Assembly: GCF_014192415.1 (NCBI RefSeq)
Contig: NZ_JACHXY010000001.1
Span: 806,001 to 870,000, forward strand
Length of the DNA stretch: 64,000 bases
DNA from: Microbacterium proteolyticum
GTDB taxonomy: Bacteria; Actinomycetota; Actinomycetes; Actinomycetales; Microbacteriaceae
Direction: 5' to 3'
Made by a program: the position numbers and the translations under genes. This document shows, piece after piece, positions 55,815 through 64,000 of the stretch (position 1 is the first letter of the stretch; the number at the start of each line of letters is the position of its first letter). The notes under the pieces are model-generated. The model saw only the letters and a list, made by a program, of their open reading frames with translations. It had not been told where the DNA came from and ran no database searches.

Positions 55815-56531
55815 ATGGCGAACGGCGGCGGGTCTCGGGGGCGCACCGGTGGACCCCGTCGCACCGGGGCCGGAAAGCCCCCCGCCCGCGCTCGCGCGAA
55901 GACGCCGAAGCGCGACAAGCCGGAGCCGCCTCCCCGCGAGGAACCGCGCGACTTCGTACTGGGCGCGGTTCCGGGTGCGACCCCCGGCAAGTGGATCGGC
56001 CTGTGGCGCGAACGGATGCCGCACGTGACGCTCGTGCTGCGCGAGATCGCGGTCGCCGACCAACGCACGGTGCTCGACGACGTCGATGCCGCCCTCGTAC
56101 GGCTGCCCATCGACGCACCCGACGACCTTCACCTCATCCCGCTCTACGACGAGCAGCCCGTGGTGGTGATGTCGGTCGACGCCGATCTCACCGCCGGCGA
56201 CGACATCGAGCTCGCCGATCTCGCCGGAGAGATCGTCATCGTTCCCGACGACGACGTGCTGGGCATCCGGGTTCCGGATGCCATACCCCCCGCGTTCGCG
56301 GCGCCGGCCGACACCGCGGAGGCGATCGCGACGGTGGCTGCCGGGGTGGGCGTGGTGATCGTGCCGATGTCTCTGGCGCGGGCCAATCGACGCCGCGACG
56401 TCGAGTACCGCGTGCTGCGCGACGGGCCGGAGTCCCGCGTCGCCCTCGCCTGGCTGCGTGATCGCACCACGCCCGACGTCGAAGCGTTCGTCGGCATCGT
56501 GCGCGGACGCACCGCCCGCTCGTCGCGCTGA
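55815..56531 (+). CDS. LysR-type effector domain without helix-turn-helix
   Basis: The 238-residue protein has a basic Gly/Arg/Pro-rich leader (about 1-45), then a substrate-binding domain of the LysR type (FVLGAVPGATPGKWIGLWRERMPHVTLVL, then LDDVDAALVRLPID and AIATVAAGVGVVIVPMSLARAN). The usual N-terminal winged helix (about 60 residues) is absent and no HTH is seen. It could bind DNA through the basic leader, bind a ligand as an orphan effector, or be a relic. A perfect 9-bp hairpin (56262-56282) lies in the coding region. Confidence 0.75.
   Translation: MANGGGSRGRTGGPRRTGAGKPPARARAKTPKRDKPEPPPREEPRDFVLGAVPGATPGKWIGLWRERMPHVTLVLREIAVADQRTVLDDVDAALVRLPIDAPDDLHLIPLYDEQPVVVMSVDADLTAGDDIELADLAGEIVIVPDDDVLGIRVPDAIPPAFAAPADTAEAIATVAAGVGVVIVPMSLARANRRRDVEYRVLRDGPESRVALAWLRDRTTPDVEAFVGIVRGRTARSSR
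56262..56282. repeat. Perfect 9-bp hairpin GGCATCCGG-GTT-CCGGATGCC inside a coding region
   Basis: Exact inverted repeat with a 3-nt loop in the LysR-like gene, containing both orientations of the over-represented heptamer. Confidence 0.7.
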
Positions 56532-56746
56532 GGCGCCTCCTCGACGGGTCGAGTGCGGCCGCGTCAGCCGTTTCGACGTCGGTCGCGCCGCCGTTCCCGC
56601 ATGAACGCGACCGGTGCAAATGAACGCTCCCTCGACTCCTTGCTGCGCACCGACAGCGTCCATGCGCGGGAGACGTGGCTGCTCGCCAGGCCACGCGAAC
56701 GTTTCGCCGCGTTTCCACCCCCACCCCGCGCGCGGGCCACACCGCA

Positions 56747-56752
56747 TAAAAT
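56747..56752 (+). promoter_or_regulatory. -10 hexamer for leaderless GATase gene
   Basis: TAAAAT, 6 nt before the GTG at 56759; the closest to consensus of this set. Confidence 0.6.
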
Positions 56753-56758
56753 CTCCTG

Positions 56759-57487
56759 GTGACCGCCTCCCTGCTCTACGTCTGCGCCCGCCCGCAGCGT
56801 GCTGCGGCCGTGGCTGAATGGGCTTCCTTCCGCGATGGGCTGGGCGTCGGCGACGCCGACCTGGTGCACCACGACCTCGTGCGCGAGCCCCTGCCCGCCG
56901 ACCTCGAGCGCTTCGCCGCCGTCGTGGTGGGAGGAAGCCCCTTCAACGTCACCGACCCCGACAAGACCGACGAGCAGCGCCGTCTCGAGATCGACCTCGA
57001 GCGCCTCGCGATGACGGCCATCGAGGGCCGGACCAACGTCCTCTTCACCTGCTTCGGTATCGGCGTCGTCACCCGCCTGCTGGGCGGAACGGTGACGCTG
57101 CAGCACCCCGAAGACACGGGTCCCGCCGACATCGTGCTGACCGAGGCGGGGCGTGGCGACGAGCTGTTCGGCATCCTGAGCCCCCGTTTCGAGGCGCTCA
57201 CCGCGCACAAAGAGGGCGCCGACAGCGTGCCGCCCGGCGCGACCCTTCTCGCCGAGAACGATGCGTGCCCGGTGCAGGCCTACCGCGCCGGCGCGGGGCT
57301 GTGGGCCACGCAGTTCCACCCCGAGCCGACCACCGATGCGTTCGTCGCACGCATGCGGGTGTACCGCGACGCGGGGTACTTCGACGCCGACGCCTTCGAC
57401 GAGGTCTCGGCGCACGTCCGCACGGCGTCGGTCGAGCAGCCGACCCGCCTGCTGCGCTCGTTCGCGGCTCGCGCCGTCGCCGCCTGA
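56759..57487 (+). CDS. Class I glutamine amidotransferase-like protein
   Basis: The 242-residue protein has the nucleophile elbow FTCFGIG (Cys about 97), and the catalytic His-Glu in QFHPEPT (about 186-188). It resembles GMP-synthase-like GATase domains found as stand-alone proteins. The upper part differs from GuaA and no synthetase domain is attached, so the acceptor partner is unknown. It is preceded by a 227-bp non-coding stretch, and a TAAAAT -10 supports the GTG start. Confidence 0.87.
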   Translation: MTASLLYVCARPQRAAAVAEWASFRDGLGVGDADLVHHDLVREPLPADLERFAAVVVGGSPFNVTDPDKTDEQRRLEIDLERLAMTAIEGRTNVLFTCFGIGVVTRLLGGTVTLQHPEDTGPADIVLTEAGRGDELFGILSPRFEALTAHKEGADSVPPGATLLAENDACPVQAYRAGAGLWATQFHPEPTTDAFVARMRVYRDAGYFDADAFDEVSAHVRTASVEQPTRLLRSFAARAVAA

Positions 57488-57555
57488 TCTCTGCCGGCCC
57501 CGACGAGGTGCACGTCGCGATGTCAAGCCCACCCCGCACATTTACCTAGCTTTTC

Positions 57556-57561
57556 TAGTGT
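57556..57561 (+). promoter_or_regulatory. -10 hexamer for leaderless 57569 gene
   Basis: TAGTGT, 7 nt before the ATG at 57569. Confidence 0.5.
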
Positions 57562-57568
57562 TCTCGAT

Positions 57569-58384
57569 ATGAACGCTTCACGCACCTGGCGGGGTTCCGA
57601 CCTCGCGCGCCAGATCGTCGTCCTGTCCGCGCTGTCGTTCATGCTCATCGCGGCCGTCATCGGCGCGGGCGCTTTCGGCAACTCCGCCGTCGAGGACCAG
57701 CAGGGCGGCGCCCTCGACACCGACGGCTCCTACCTCGCCCCCGCCGGCCCCGCCTTCTCGATCTGGTCGGTCATCTACCTCGGACTCATCGTCTACGGCA
57801 TCTGGCAGGCGCTCCCCGGCCAGCGGACGAATCCGCGCCAGCGCGCACTCGGGTGGCTCATCGCGCTCACGATGACGCTGAACGGCCTCTGGCTCGTCGC
57901 CGCCCGCTTCGGCACGCTGTTCCTCACGGTCGTGGTGATCGTGCTGCTGCTCGCCGCCCTGGGCTGGACCTTCAAGGTCGCCGTCACCACGCGCGAGCCG
58001 CGCGGCGGCGTGGTCGACTCCGTCCTCATCGACGGCGTCACGGGCCTTCACCTCGGGTGGGTCACGCTGGCCACCGTGGCGAACACCGCGGCTTACCTCA
58101 CGACCGTCGTCCCGCCCAGCTGGGAGGACGCGGCAAGTGCCATCGGCATCGCCGTGCTGATCGTGGTCGCGCTCATCGGACTGGCGATCGCGTGGCGCAG
58201 CTCCTGGCGTGTCACCCCCGCGCTCGCTCTCGCGTGGGGCCTCGGCTGGCTGGCCGTCGAACGCTTCGGCGGCGAGCCTCAGAGCACACCGATCGGCGTC
58301 ACGGCGATCATCGTCGCCGTCGTCGTGCTGGTACCGCCGGCGGTCGTCAGCCTCTTGCGACTCATCCGCCCCAGCGTCGACTGA
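57569..58384 (+). CDS. TspO/MBR-like tryptophan-rich membrane protein
   Basis: The 271-residue protein has about seven membrane segments. Trp-rich helices (FSIWSVIYLGLIVYGIWQ, LNGLWLVAAR, LGWTFKV, LHLGWVTLAT, ALAWGLGWLAVER) are arranged like the TspO/MBR fold, but it is longer than canonical TspO (about 160 residues) and is usually called a tryptophan-rich sensory protein. Function is probably ligand or tetrapyrrole-related binding; not certain. It is transcribed on its own. Confidence 0.72.
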   Translation: MNASRTWRGSDLARQIVVLSALSFMLIAAVIGAGAFGNSAVEDQQGGALDTDGSYLAPAGPAFSIWSVIYLGLIVYGIWQALPGQRTNPRQRALGWLIALTMTLNGLWLVAARFGTLFLTVVVIVLLLAALGWTFKVAVTTREPRGGVVDSVLIDGVTGLHLGWVTLATVANTAAYLTTVVPPSWEDAASAIGIAVLIVVALIGLAIAWRSSWRVTPALALAWGLGWLAVERFGGEPQSTPIGVTAIIVAVVVLVPPAVVSLLRLIRPSVD

Positions 58385-58546
58385 CGGTCCGACGACGCCC
58401 CCACGCGGGAGCCGGAGCCCTCGGTTCCTCGGCATCCCGGGGCGTGAATACTCCGGATGCCGTGGCGGCGTGCGTGGCGCCCGAGCGTGCGCGTGCTCTC
58501 GGCATCGGCGGTCTCTGCGTGGTCTCCGCCGGACCAGCTGACGGCG

Positions 58547-60697
58547 TCAGCTCGCCGTCGTCAACTCCACCACCACGGCCCGCTGCGGATTCTGCACGGG
58601 CGGCCGGATGCCGGTCACTCCCAACTGACGCCCGGTCAGCACGGTGTCGTGATGCGCCCACGCCAGGGGCGACTGCGCGGGCTCCTGCACCAGCCCGCCC
58701 GGGGTGACGAGGCGCACCCGGTACACGCGATCGGGGTCGAGTCCCGGAAGGCGCACGCGGCCGGCGGGCGAGGAAACGAGTGTGCGGGTCTGCGCGATGG
58801 TGAAGAACGCGCGATCGCGACCGGCTGCGACGACACCGCGCACGTCGAGACCGGGGTCGCTCACGTCGGCGTTCACGACACGCCCCGTCGCCACCAACGG
58901 CCGCACGCGGCGGGCGAGGGCGACCCACTCGCCCACGAGAGCGCGGTCGTGCTCGTCGAGCGTCGTGAGATCCCACTCGATGCCGAAATGCCCGAACAGG
59001 GCCACAGCGCCACTGAACGCGAGCGAGACCGTGCGACCGGTGGAGTGCACGTGCGGGGTGGTCAGATGCATGCCCATCATCTCGGGCGGCACGACGAGCG
59101 CGGTGTGACGCTGGTTCTCGAGCCGCTCGACGGGGTCGAGGCAGTCGCTGGTCCAGATGCGGTCGGTGCGGTCCAGGATGCCGAGGTCCACCCGCGCTCC
59201 GCCCGAGGCGCAGCTCTCGATCTCGAGCCCCGGGAACGCGGCCTTGAGCTCGTCGAGGAGCCGGTACACCGCGAGCGTGTGGGCGTGCACGGCCGAACCG
59301 CCGCCGGGGCCGGTCGCGGCATCCACGAGGTCGCGGTTGTGGTCCCACTTCACGTAGGCGATCGGGTAGGCCCGCAGCACGTCGCTCATGCGCTCGAGGA
59401 TGAACGCGTAGGCGTCGGGATGCGCGAGGTTCAGCACCTGCTGCTGGCGGGCAGAGGGGGGCAGCTCCTCGCGACCGCGCAGGATCCACTCGGGGTGGGC
59501 GCGGGCGACGTCGCTGTCGGGGTTGACCATCTCGGGCTCGAACCACAGTCCGAACTCCATTCCGAGGCCCGTGACGTGCTCGACGAGGGGGCTCAGCCCG
59601 TCGGGCCACACGTCCTCGTCGACGTACCAGTCGCCCAGGCCCGCGGTGTCGTCGCGACGATGACGGAACCAGCCGTCGTCGAGCACGAACCGCTCCACGC
59701 CGATCTCCGCGGCCACGTCGGCGAGCGCGGTGAGCTTCGGCAGGCGGTGGTCGAAGTAGACCGCCTCCCATGTGTTCAGCGTGATCGGGCGCGGCCGCGC
59801 GGGGTGCTGAGGGCGCGCGCGCCAGGTGTCGTGGAACCGCGCAGCGAGTTCGTCGAGGCCGTCACCCCACGAGCCGTAGACCGTCGGCGACGACGTCTCC
59901 TCCCCCGGCGCGAGCACGATCTCCCCCCACGCGGCGAGCTCGCCGCCCGCGAGCAGCGACTCCCCCAGCGGCAACCGCTCGGCGAGCACGCGCTGATTGC
60001 CGCTCCATGCGACGTGGATGCCGTGCACCAGCCCCGTCTCGAAGCCGAAGCCGGGGCGACCCGCGGCCAGCAGTACCGTCGCATCGGCGCCGGGGCGCCC
60101 GCGCCGACTCTCGCGCAGGTGGGTGCCGAAGGTGAACGCGTGACGCTGCGCGGAACGTTCGCGCAGGTGCCGGCCGGTCGTGTCGAGGATCTCGGTCGCC
60201 TCCCAGGGCAGCGGGAAGGTGGGCTGCAGTGCCGCGATCACGACGTCGTCGGCGCCGTCGTTGACCACGGTGAGCGCCTGGGAGAACAGGCCCGACGTCT
60301 CGACCCGCAGATCGGCACGCAGGCGCAGTGCGCGCTGGCGGTCGACGAGGTGCAGCACGAGCGTGTCGGTGTCGGAGTCGACGGCTTCCAGGGTGAACAC
60401 CGTCCCCTGCACGACACCGCCGCGCCCGCCCTCGAAGCCGGGAGCACCGGGCCACCCCGCCGCGGCGGTCGGAACGATCGTGAGTCGGGGGGTCTGGTCG
60501 ATGCCCCCCGAGACGCGCTGCGGACGCGCGGAGACCACCATCGACGACAGGGCATCGGCCCCGAGCACGCCGAGGTCGGGGCCCCAGTGGATGATCGCCG
60601 GGGCCGGATGCGCGGCGAGGTCGACGACGATGCTCGTGCCGCCCGCTCGGAGGTGCACCGCCGGAGCGGTCTCGGGTACGACAGCGGTGTGCGACAT
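58547..60697 (-). CDS. Alpha-galactosidase, GH36
   Basis: The 716-residue cytoplasmic enzyme has the GH36 layout: a beta-sandwich N-terminal domain (about 1-310), a catalytic barrel and a C-terminal sandwich. Landmarks are VLDDGWF (about 338), KWDHNR (nucleophile Asp, about 452), ESCASGGARVD (about 490) and WTSDCLDP (acid/base Asp, about 518). It releases alpha-galactose from oligosaccharides such as melibiose or raffinose. The ATG at 60697 follows AGAGGAATCACGCC; a longer frame lacks support. No sugar transporter genes are adjacent in the window. Confidence 0.93.
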   Translation of the reverse strand: MSHTAVVPETAPAVHLRAGGTSIVVDLAAHPAPAIIHWGPDLGVLGADALSSMVVSARPQRVSGGIDQTPRLTIVPTAAAGWPGAPGFEGGRGGVVQGTVFTLEAVDSDTDTLVLHLVDRQRALRLRADLRVETSGLFSQALTVVNDGADDVVIAALQPTFPLPWEATEILDTTGRHLRERSAQRHAFTFGTHLRESRRGRPGADATVLLAAGRPGFGFETGLVHGIHVAWSGNQRVLAERLPLGESLLAGGELAAWGEIVLAPGEETSSPTVYGSWGDGLDELAARFHDTWRARPQHPARPRPITLNTWEAVYFDHRLPKLTALADVAAEIGVERFVLDDGWFRHRRDDTAGLGDWYVDEDVWPDGLSPLVEHVTGLGMEFGLWFEPEMVNPDSDVARAHPEWILRGREELPPSARQQQVLNLAHPDAYAFILERMSDVLRAYPIAYVKWDHNRDLVDAATGPGGGSAVHAHTLAVYRLLDELKAAFPGLEIESCASGGARVDLGILDRTDRIWTSDCLDPVERLENQRHTALVVPPEMMGMHLTTPHVHSTGRTVSLAFSGAVALFGHFGIEWDLTTLDEHDRALVGEWVALARRVRPLVATGRVVNADVSDPGLDVRGVVAAGRDRAFFTIAQTRTLVSSPAGRVRLPGLDPDRVYRVRLVTPGGLVQEPAQSPLAWAHHDTVLTGRQLGVTGIRPPVQNPQRAVVVELTTAS

Positions 60698-60842
60698 GGC
60701 GTGATTCCTCTCACCGAACGAAGACGTGTTCACCGAGCGATACAGGGGAAGCGGCGCGAAGCTCATCGAATGCGGGGCCGCTTCGACCGCTTTATGTTGA
60801 TCACAGTCTGAACCCGCAGCCCAGCCGCGCCCGCACGGCAGA

Positions 60843-60869
60843 GGCCCCGCCCCCCGAGGGGACGGGGCC
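60843..60869. terminator. Terminator downstream of treZ
   Basis: GGCCCCG (60843-60849) and CGGGGCC (60863-60869) form a 7-bp stem with partly pairing C and G runs inside. It lies 12 bp beyond the treZ stop and before the divergently... start region of the alpha-galactosidase, which reads the same way from 60697. Confidence 0.6.
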
Positions 60870-60881
60870 GCCGAAGGTGTG

Positions 60882-62633
60882 TCAGAGCGCCGGGCCGACG
60901 ATCGCGCTGGCACCCGCGGGCACCGTCAGCGACGTGGTGTCGAGCACGACGCCCTCCGCCGTGGCCAGCAGCACCCGAGCGCCGGGGACGACGGATGCCG
61001 TGGCCTCGGCGTCCGAGAGGTTCACCACGACGACGAGGTCGCGGCGGCGGAGCTCGTAGACACGTCCGCCCCGGGCCTCACGGGCCTCGGCCGACAGGCC
61101 CTCACGGGACGGGTCGGTGAGCTCGGGGCGCTCGCGGCGGAGCTTCGCGAGTTCGCGGTAGAGCCCGAGCAGCTGCGCGTGATCGCCCTCGCCCACCTCG
61201 TCCCAGTCGAGCTTCGAGTTCTCGAACGTCGAGGGGTCCTGCGGGTCGGGGACGGTCGATTCGTCCCAGCCCATCTTCTCGAACTCGGCGATGCGCCCCT
61301 CGGCGGTGGCCTTGCCGAGCTCGGGCTCGGGGTGCGAGGTGAAGAACTGCCACGGCGTGGTCGCTCCCCACTCCTCCCCCATGAAGAGCATCGGCGTGCC
61401 GGGCGCCGTGAGGGTCAGGACGGCGGCCGCGGCGAGACGGTCGTAACCGAGCGACTGCGAGAGCCGGTCGCCGGCGGCGCGGTTGCCGATCTGGTCGTGG
61501 TCCTGCGCGAAGGTCACGAGGCGCCAGTTGGGGACGACCTCCGGAATGGGCTTGCCGTGCTTCTCCTCGCGGAACGTCGAGTACGTCCCGTCGTGGAAGA
61601 AGCCGCCCTCGCTGACCTTGCGGAACGCTTCGACATCGGCGAAGTCCTCGTAGTAGCCGATGGTCTCGCCGGTCAGCGCGACGTGGGCGGTGTGGTGCCA
61701 GTCGTCCGACCATTGCGCGGTGAGCCCGTACCCGCCGGCCTCGCGCGGGAGGATCAGCTTCGGGTCGTTCATGTCGCTCTCGGCGATGGTGGTGAGCGGC
61801 ACCCCGCGGTGGGCCGACAGGGCGTCGGTGCGCTCGGCGATCTGCTGTAGCACGTGCACCGGACGGTGGTCGAGCAGCGCGTGCACGGCATCCAGACGCA
61901 GGCCGTCGACGTGATAGTCGCTCATCCACATCAGCGCGTTCTCGACGATGTAGGCGCGTACCGCGTCTTCGTCGAGGTTGACGGAGTCGCCCCACGTGTT
62001 GCGGCTGCCCTCGCGCAGGTACTCGCCGAACTCCGGCAGGTAGTTCCCCGAGGGGCCGAGGTGGTTGTACACGACGTCCTGGATGACGGCGAGGCCCGCC
62101 GCGTGCGCCGCGTCGACGAACCGCTGGTACGCCTCGGGGCCGCCGTAGGCCTCGTGCACGGTGTACCAGAGCACGCCGTCGTAGCCCCAGTTCCACGTGC
62201 CGTTGAAGCCCTTGACCGGCAGCAGTTCGACGTGGGTCACGCCGAGGTCGACGAGGTGGTCGAGGCGACCGATCGCGGCATCCAGGGTCCCCTCGGGGGT
62301 GAAGGTGCCGAGGTGCAGTTCGTAGATCAGCCCGCCCGCGAGTTGCTTGCCCGTCCACGCGGTGTCGTTCCAGGAGTACACCGAGGGGTCGAACCACGCC
62401 GACGCCTCGTGCACGCCGCCCGGCTGACGCCGCGAGCGCGGGTCGGGGCGCAGGTCGTCGCCGTCGCCGAGTACGAAGCCGTAGCGCTCCCCGTCGGCGA
62501 GGTCGACGGGAGCCGTCCACCACCCGTCGGGGGCCGCCTCCATCTCGACGTCTCCGACGACGGTGTCGCCGCTGTCGTCGAGTCGGCGCAGCCGCACCCG
62601 CTTCGCCTTGGGTGCCCAGACGTCGATGCTCAT
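60882..62633 (-). CDS. treZ: Malto-oligosyltrehalose trehalohydrolase
   Basis: The 583-residue GH13 enzyme has an N-terminal carbohydrate-binding-like sandwich (about 1-95) and a barrel with [14 protein letters not shown], nucleophile [10 protein letters not shown] (Asp about 249), acid/base AESD (about 282) and [16 protein letters not shown] (third Asp about 375). It releases trehalose from maltooligosyl-trehalose made by TreY. It starts 66 bp after treY and ends with GPAL. The gene belongs to the treYZ pathway, which makes trehalose from glycogen or maltodextrins. Confidence 0.95.
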   Translation of the reverse strand: MSIDVWAPKAKRVRLRRLDDSGDTVVGDVEMEAAPDGWWTAPVDLADGERYGFVLGDGDDLRPDPRSRRQPGGVHEASAWFDPSVYSWNDTAWTGKQLAGGLIYELHLGTFTPEGTLDAAIGRLDHLVDLGVTHVELLPVKGFNGTWNWGYDGVLWYTVHEAYGGPEAYQRFVDAAHAAGLAVIQDVVYNHLGPSGNYLPEFGEYLREGSRNTWGDSVNLDEDAVRAYIVENALMWMSDYHVDGLRLDAVHALLDHRPVHVLQQIAERTDALSAHRGVPLTTIAESDMNDPKLILPREAGGYGLTAQWSDDWHHTAHVALTGETIGYYEDFADVEAFRKVSEGGFFHDGTYSTFREEKHGKPIPEVVPNWRLVTFAQDHDQIGNRAAGDRLSQSLGYDRLAAAAVLTLTAPGTPMLFMGEEWGATTPWQFFTSHPEPELGKATAEGRIAEFEKMGWDESTVPDPQDPSTFENSKLDWDEVGEGDHAQLLGLYRELAKLRRERPELTDPSREGLSAEAREARGGRVYELRRRDLVVVVNLSDAEATASVVPGARVLLATAEGVVLDTTSLTVPAGASAIVGPAL

Positions 62634-62699
62634 GTGGGTTCTTCCTTCACGCGTGAGTTGTCGTCGCGCGGCGGGGCGGCCACCCCGCCGCGCGCGGGA

Positions 62700-64000
62700 T
62701 TACGAGACCAGCAGGGCCACGGGGTACGTCGCCAGCAGGTCCGACAGCGCAGTCGGGCCGCCGGGGTACGTGCGACCGGTGAAGACGTCGGTGACCGGCG
62801 TCTCGGGCAGCAGCAGCACGGTGTCGCGCCACCCGCCACGCTCGGCCAGACCCCACGGCAGACGCGTCGCCACGGCCGACACCCCGCCGCGGTCGAAGGC
62901 GACCACATGGTCGGATGCCACGCCCGCCGCCTCGAGCGCCCGGTACACCTCGAGGGGGTGATCGCGGCGCACGCGCAGCGCACGGGACGTCACGAGCAGC
63001 TTCGCAGCACCCGTGGCGTCCACCTCGGGCGTCGCCGCGCCTGCTGCGTCGATCTCGGCGAGCAGTCGACGTCGCTCGACGAAGTCGACCGCGCGACGGT
63101 TGTCGGGGTCGACGAGCGACTGCTCCCACAGCTCGGAGCCCTGGTACACGTCGGGAACACCGGCGCCCACGATCTGGATCAGCTTGGCCGACAGGCCGTT
63201 CGACCAGCCCGCGGCCGAGATCTCGTCGACGAACGCGCGCACGCGCTCGGCGGCGGGGCCCGTCGCGGCGTCGACCACCGCATGCATGCGCTCTTCGAAC
63301 GCCTCGTCCTGCTCCCACCAGCCCGTGACCTCGCTCGCCTCGCGTGCGGCCTTCTCGGCGTACGCGTGCAGACGCTCGCGGTACACCTTCAGGCCCTCGG
63401 GAGTGGATGCCGACGCGGGCCACGCCCCGATGATCGCCTGCCACAGCAGGGCGTCGAAGGGACCGTGACCGGTCGAGGCGATGCCCTGGAACTGCTCCAA
63501 GCGCGCCGCCCACCGCTCGGGCATCTCGGCCAGCACCGCGATGCGCGCGCGCGTGTCTTCCCCGCGCTTGGTGTCGTGGGTCGACAGGGTCGTCATCGCC
63601 AGCGGCCACGACGCGTGTCGGGCGGCCTGCGCGGAGTGGAAGCCGGCGACGTCGAGCGCGAACTGGCCCGGGTCGCCGCCCACCTCGGTGAGCGAGCCGA
63701 GACGGGTGTAGCGGTAGAACGCCGTGTCCTCGACGCCCTTCGCCATCACGGGACCGGTCGTCTGCTGGAAACGCCAGGCGATCTCGAGGTCGGTGTCGGC
63801 GAGGGCCGGCACGAGTTTCTCGATGACGTCGCCGAGCTCGGGTCGGCGCACCTCGGCCTCGCCCGCGGCGGCGTCGAGGTGCGCGCGGCCGGCGGGGAGG
63901 TAGGAGCGGTAGACCGGGAAGCACGCGAGGATCTCGGCGAGCGCGTCCTGCAGCACCTCGGCCTCGAACTCCTCGCGCAGCGGTGCGGGAAGCCCCCGGA
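62700..64000 (-). CDS. treY: Malto-oligosyltrehalose synthase, C-terminal part
   Basis: The reading frame stays open to the right edge (about 433 codons visible), so the N-terminal part lies outside. Visible conserved segments are PVYRSYLPAG, TGPVMAKGVEDTAFYRYTRLGSLTEVGGDPG, STHDTKRGEDTRARIAVLAEMP, and IQIVGAGVPDVYQGSELWEQSLVDPDNRR, characteristic of TreY, a GH13 enzyme that converts the reducing end of maltooligosaccharide to an alpha-1,1 linkage. It is followed by treZ on the same strand. Catalytic Asp/Glu of the central barrel are not in the visible part. Confidence 0.95.
   Translation of the reverse strand, partial: RGLPAPLREEFEAEVLQDALAEILACFPVYRSYLPAGRAHLDAAAGEAEVRRPELGDVIEKLVPALADTDLEIAWRFQQTTGPVMAKGVEDTAFYRYTRLGSLTEVGGDPGQFALDVAGFHSAQAARHASWPLAMTTLSTHDTKRGEDTRARIAVLAEMPERWAARLEQFQGIASTGHGPFDALLWQAIIGAWPASASTPEGLKVYRERLHAYAEKAAREASEVTGWWEQDEAFEERMHAVVDAATGPAAERVRAFVDEISAAGWSNGLSAKLIQIVGAGVPDVYQGSELWEQSLVDPDNRRAVDFVERRRLLAEIDAAGAATPEVDATGAAKLLVTSRALRVRRDHPLEVYRALEAAGVASDHVVAFDRGGVSAVATRLPWGLAERGGWRDTVLLLPETPVTDVFTGRTYPGGPTALSDLLATYPVALLVS

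Noticed and set aside
60777..60815. TGTTGATCACAGTC as a LacI-type operator for the alpha-galactosidase
   Set aside because: Only the central TGATCA is palindromic, which is too short to claim; flanks do not match.
60698..60881. A small gene upstream of alpha-galactosidase
   Set aside because: Only short frames without ribosome site; the region holds the treZ terminator and promoter DNA.

Overview
The window is a 64 kb piece of high-GC actinobacterial chromosome. Gene content, codon bias (almost every third codon position is G or C), the type of rpoB and rpoC, a treY-treZ pair and several lineage-style hypothetical genes point to the family Microbacteriaceae, most likely Microbacterium; this assignment is inference from recollected family features, not from a search. 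No tRNA, rRNA, CRISPR array, prophage or insertion sequence was seen. Two genes run off the edges: a transglutaminase-type membrane protein on the left and treY on the right.

Layout. (1) 1-10,173, all minus: a receptor-kinase-like operon in the order Ser/Thr kinase, giant secreted Ig-like/FN3 protein, MoxR ATPase, DUF58 protein, TgpA-type membrane protein. (2) 10.3-14 kb: conserved hypothetical and membrane proteins and a convergent pair of related exported Cys-containing proteins. (3) 14.1-21.6 kb, minus: rpoB-rpoC with a clear SigA promoter and two terminators. (4) 21.8-24.2 kb: 5-oxoprolinase genes pxpA and a fused pxpBC. (5) 24.4-30 kb: a peptide/nickel-type ABC importer (two-ATPase fusion on plus; permeases and binding lipoprotein on minus). 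(6) 30.3-38.6 kb: spermidine-synthase-like methyltransferase, TPR protein, SprT-like protein, a degenerate ComB-like protein, a NarL/LuxR two-component pair, an Lrp regulator divergent from a DUF6421-type gene, and an SDR. (7) 38.7-48.7 kb: MFS exporter, SWIM-SNF2 helicase, threonine aldolase, M3 peptidase, degenerate NUDIX protein, carboxylesterase and a small membrane protein. (8) 48.8-54.4 kb: Lhr helicase and Nei/Fpg-type glycosylase, ending in a 31-bp minisatellite. (9) 54.9-64 kb: hexapeptide-repeat protein, DUF1304, a LysR effector domain without its DNA-binding domain, a GATase, a TspO-like membrane protein, a GH36 alpha-galactosidase, and treZ-treY for trehalose synthesis.

Structure beyond the genes. 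At least 19 genes carry a -10 hexamer (mostly TANNNT) exactly 6-7 nt before the start codon, the signature of leaderless transcription. The heptamer GGATGCC/GGCATCC occurs about 85 times by my hand count, against roughly 15 expected from base composition, and forms arms of several hairpins. Three genes have 3-prime ends followed by tandem copies of sequence that begins at or around the stop codon. A palindromic repeat lies in a divergent promoter region, and one of its arms is also found in frame in the linker of the PxpB-PxpC fusion.
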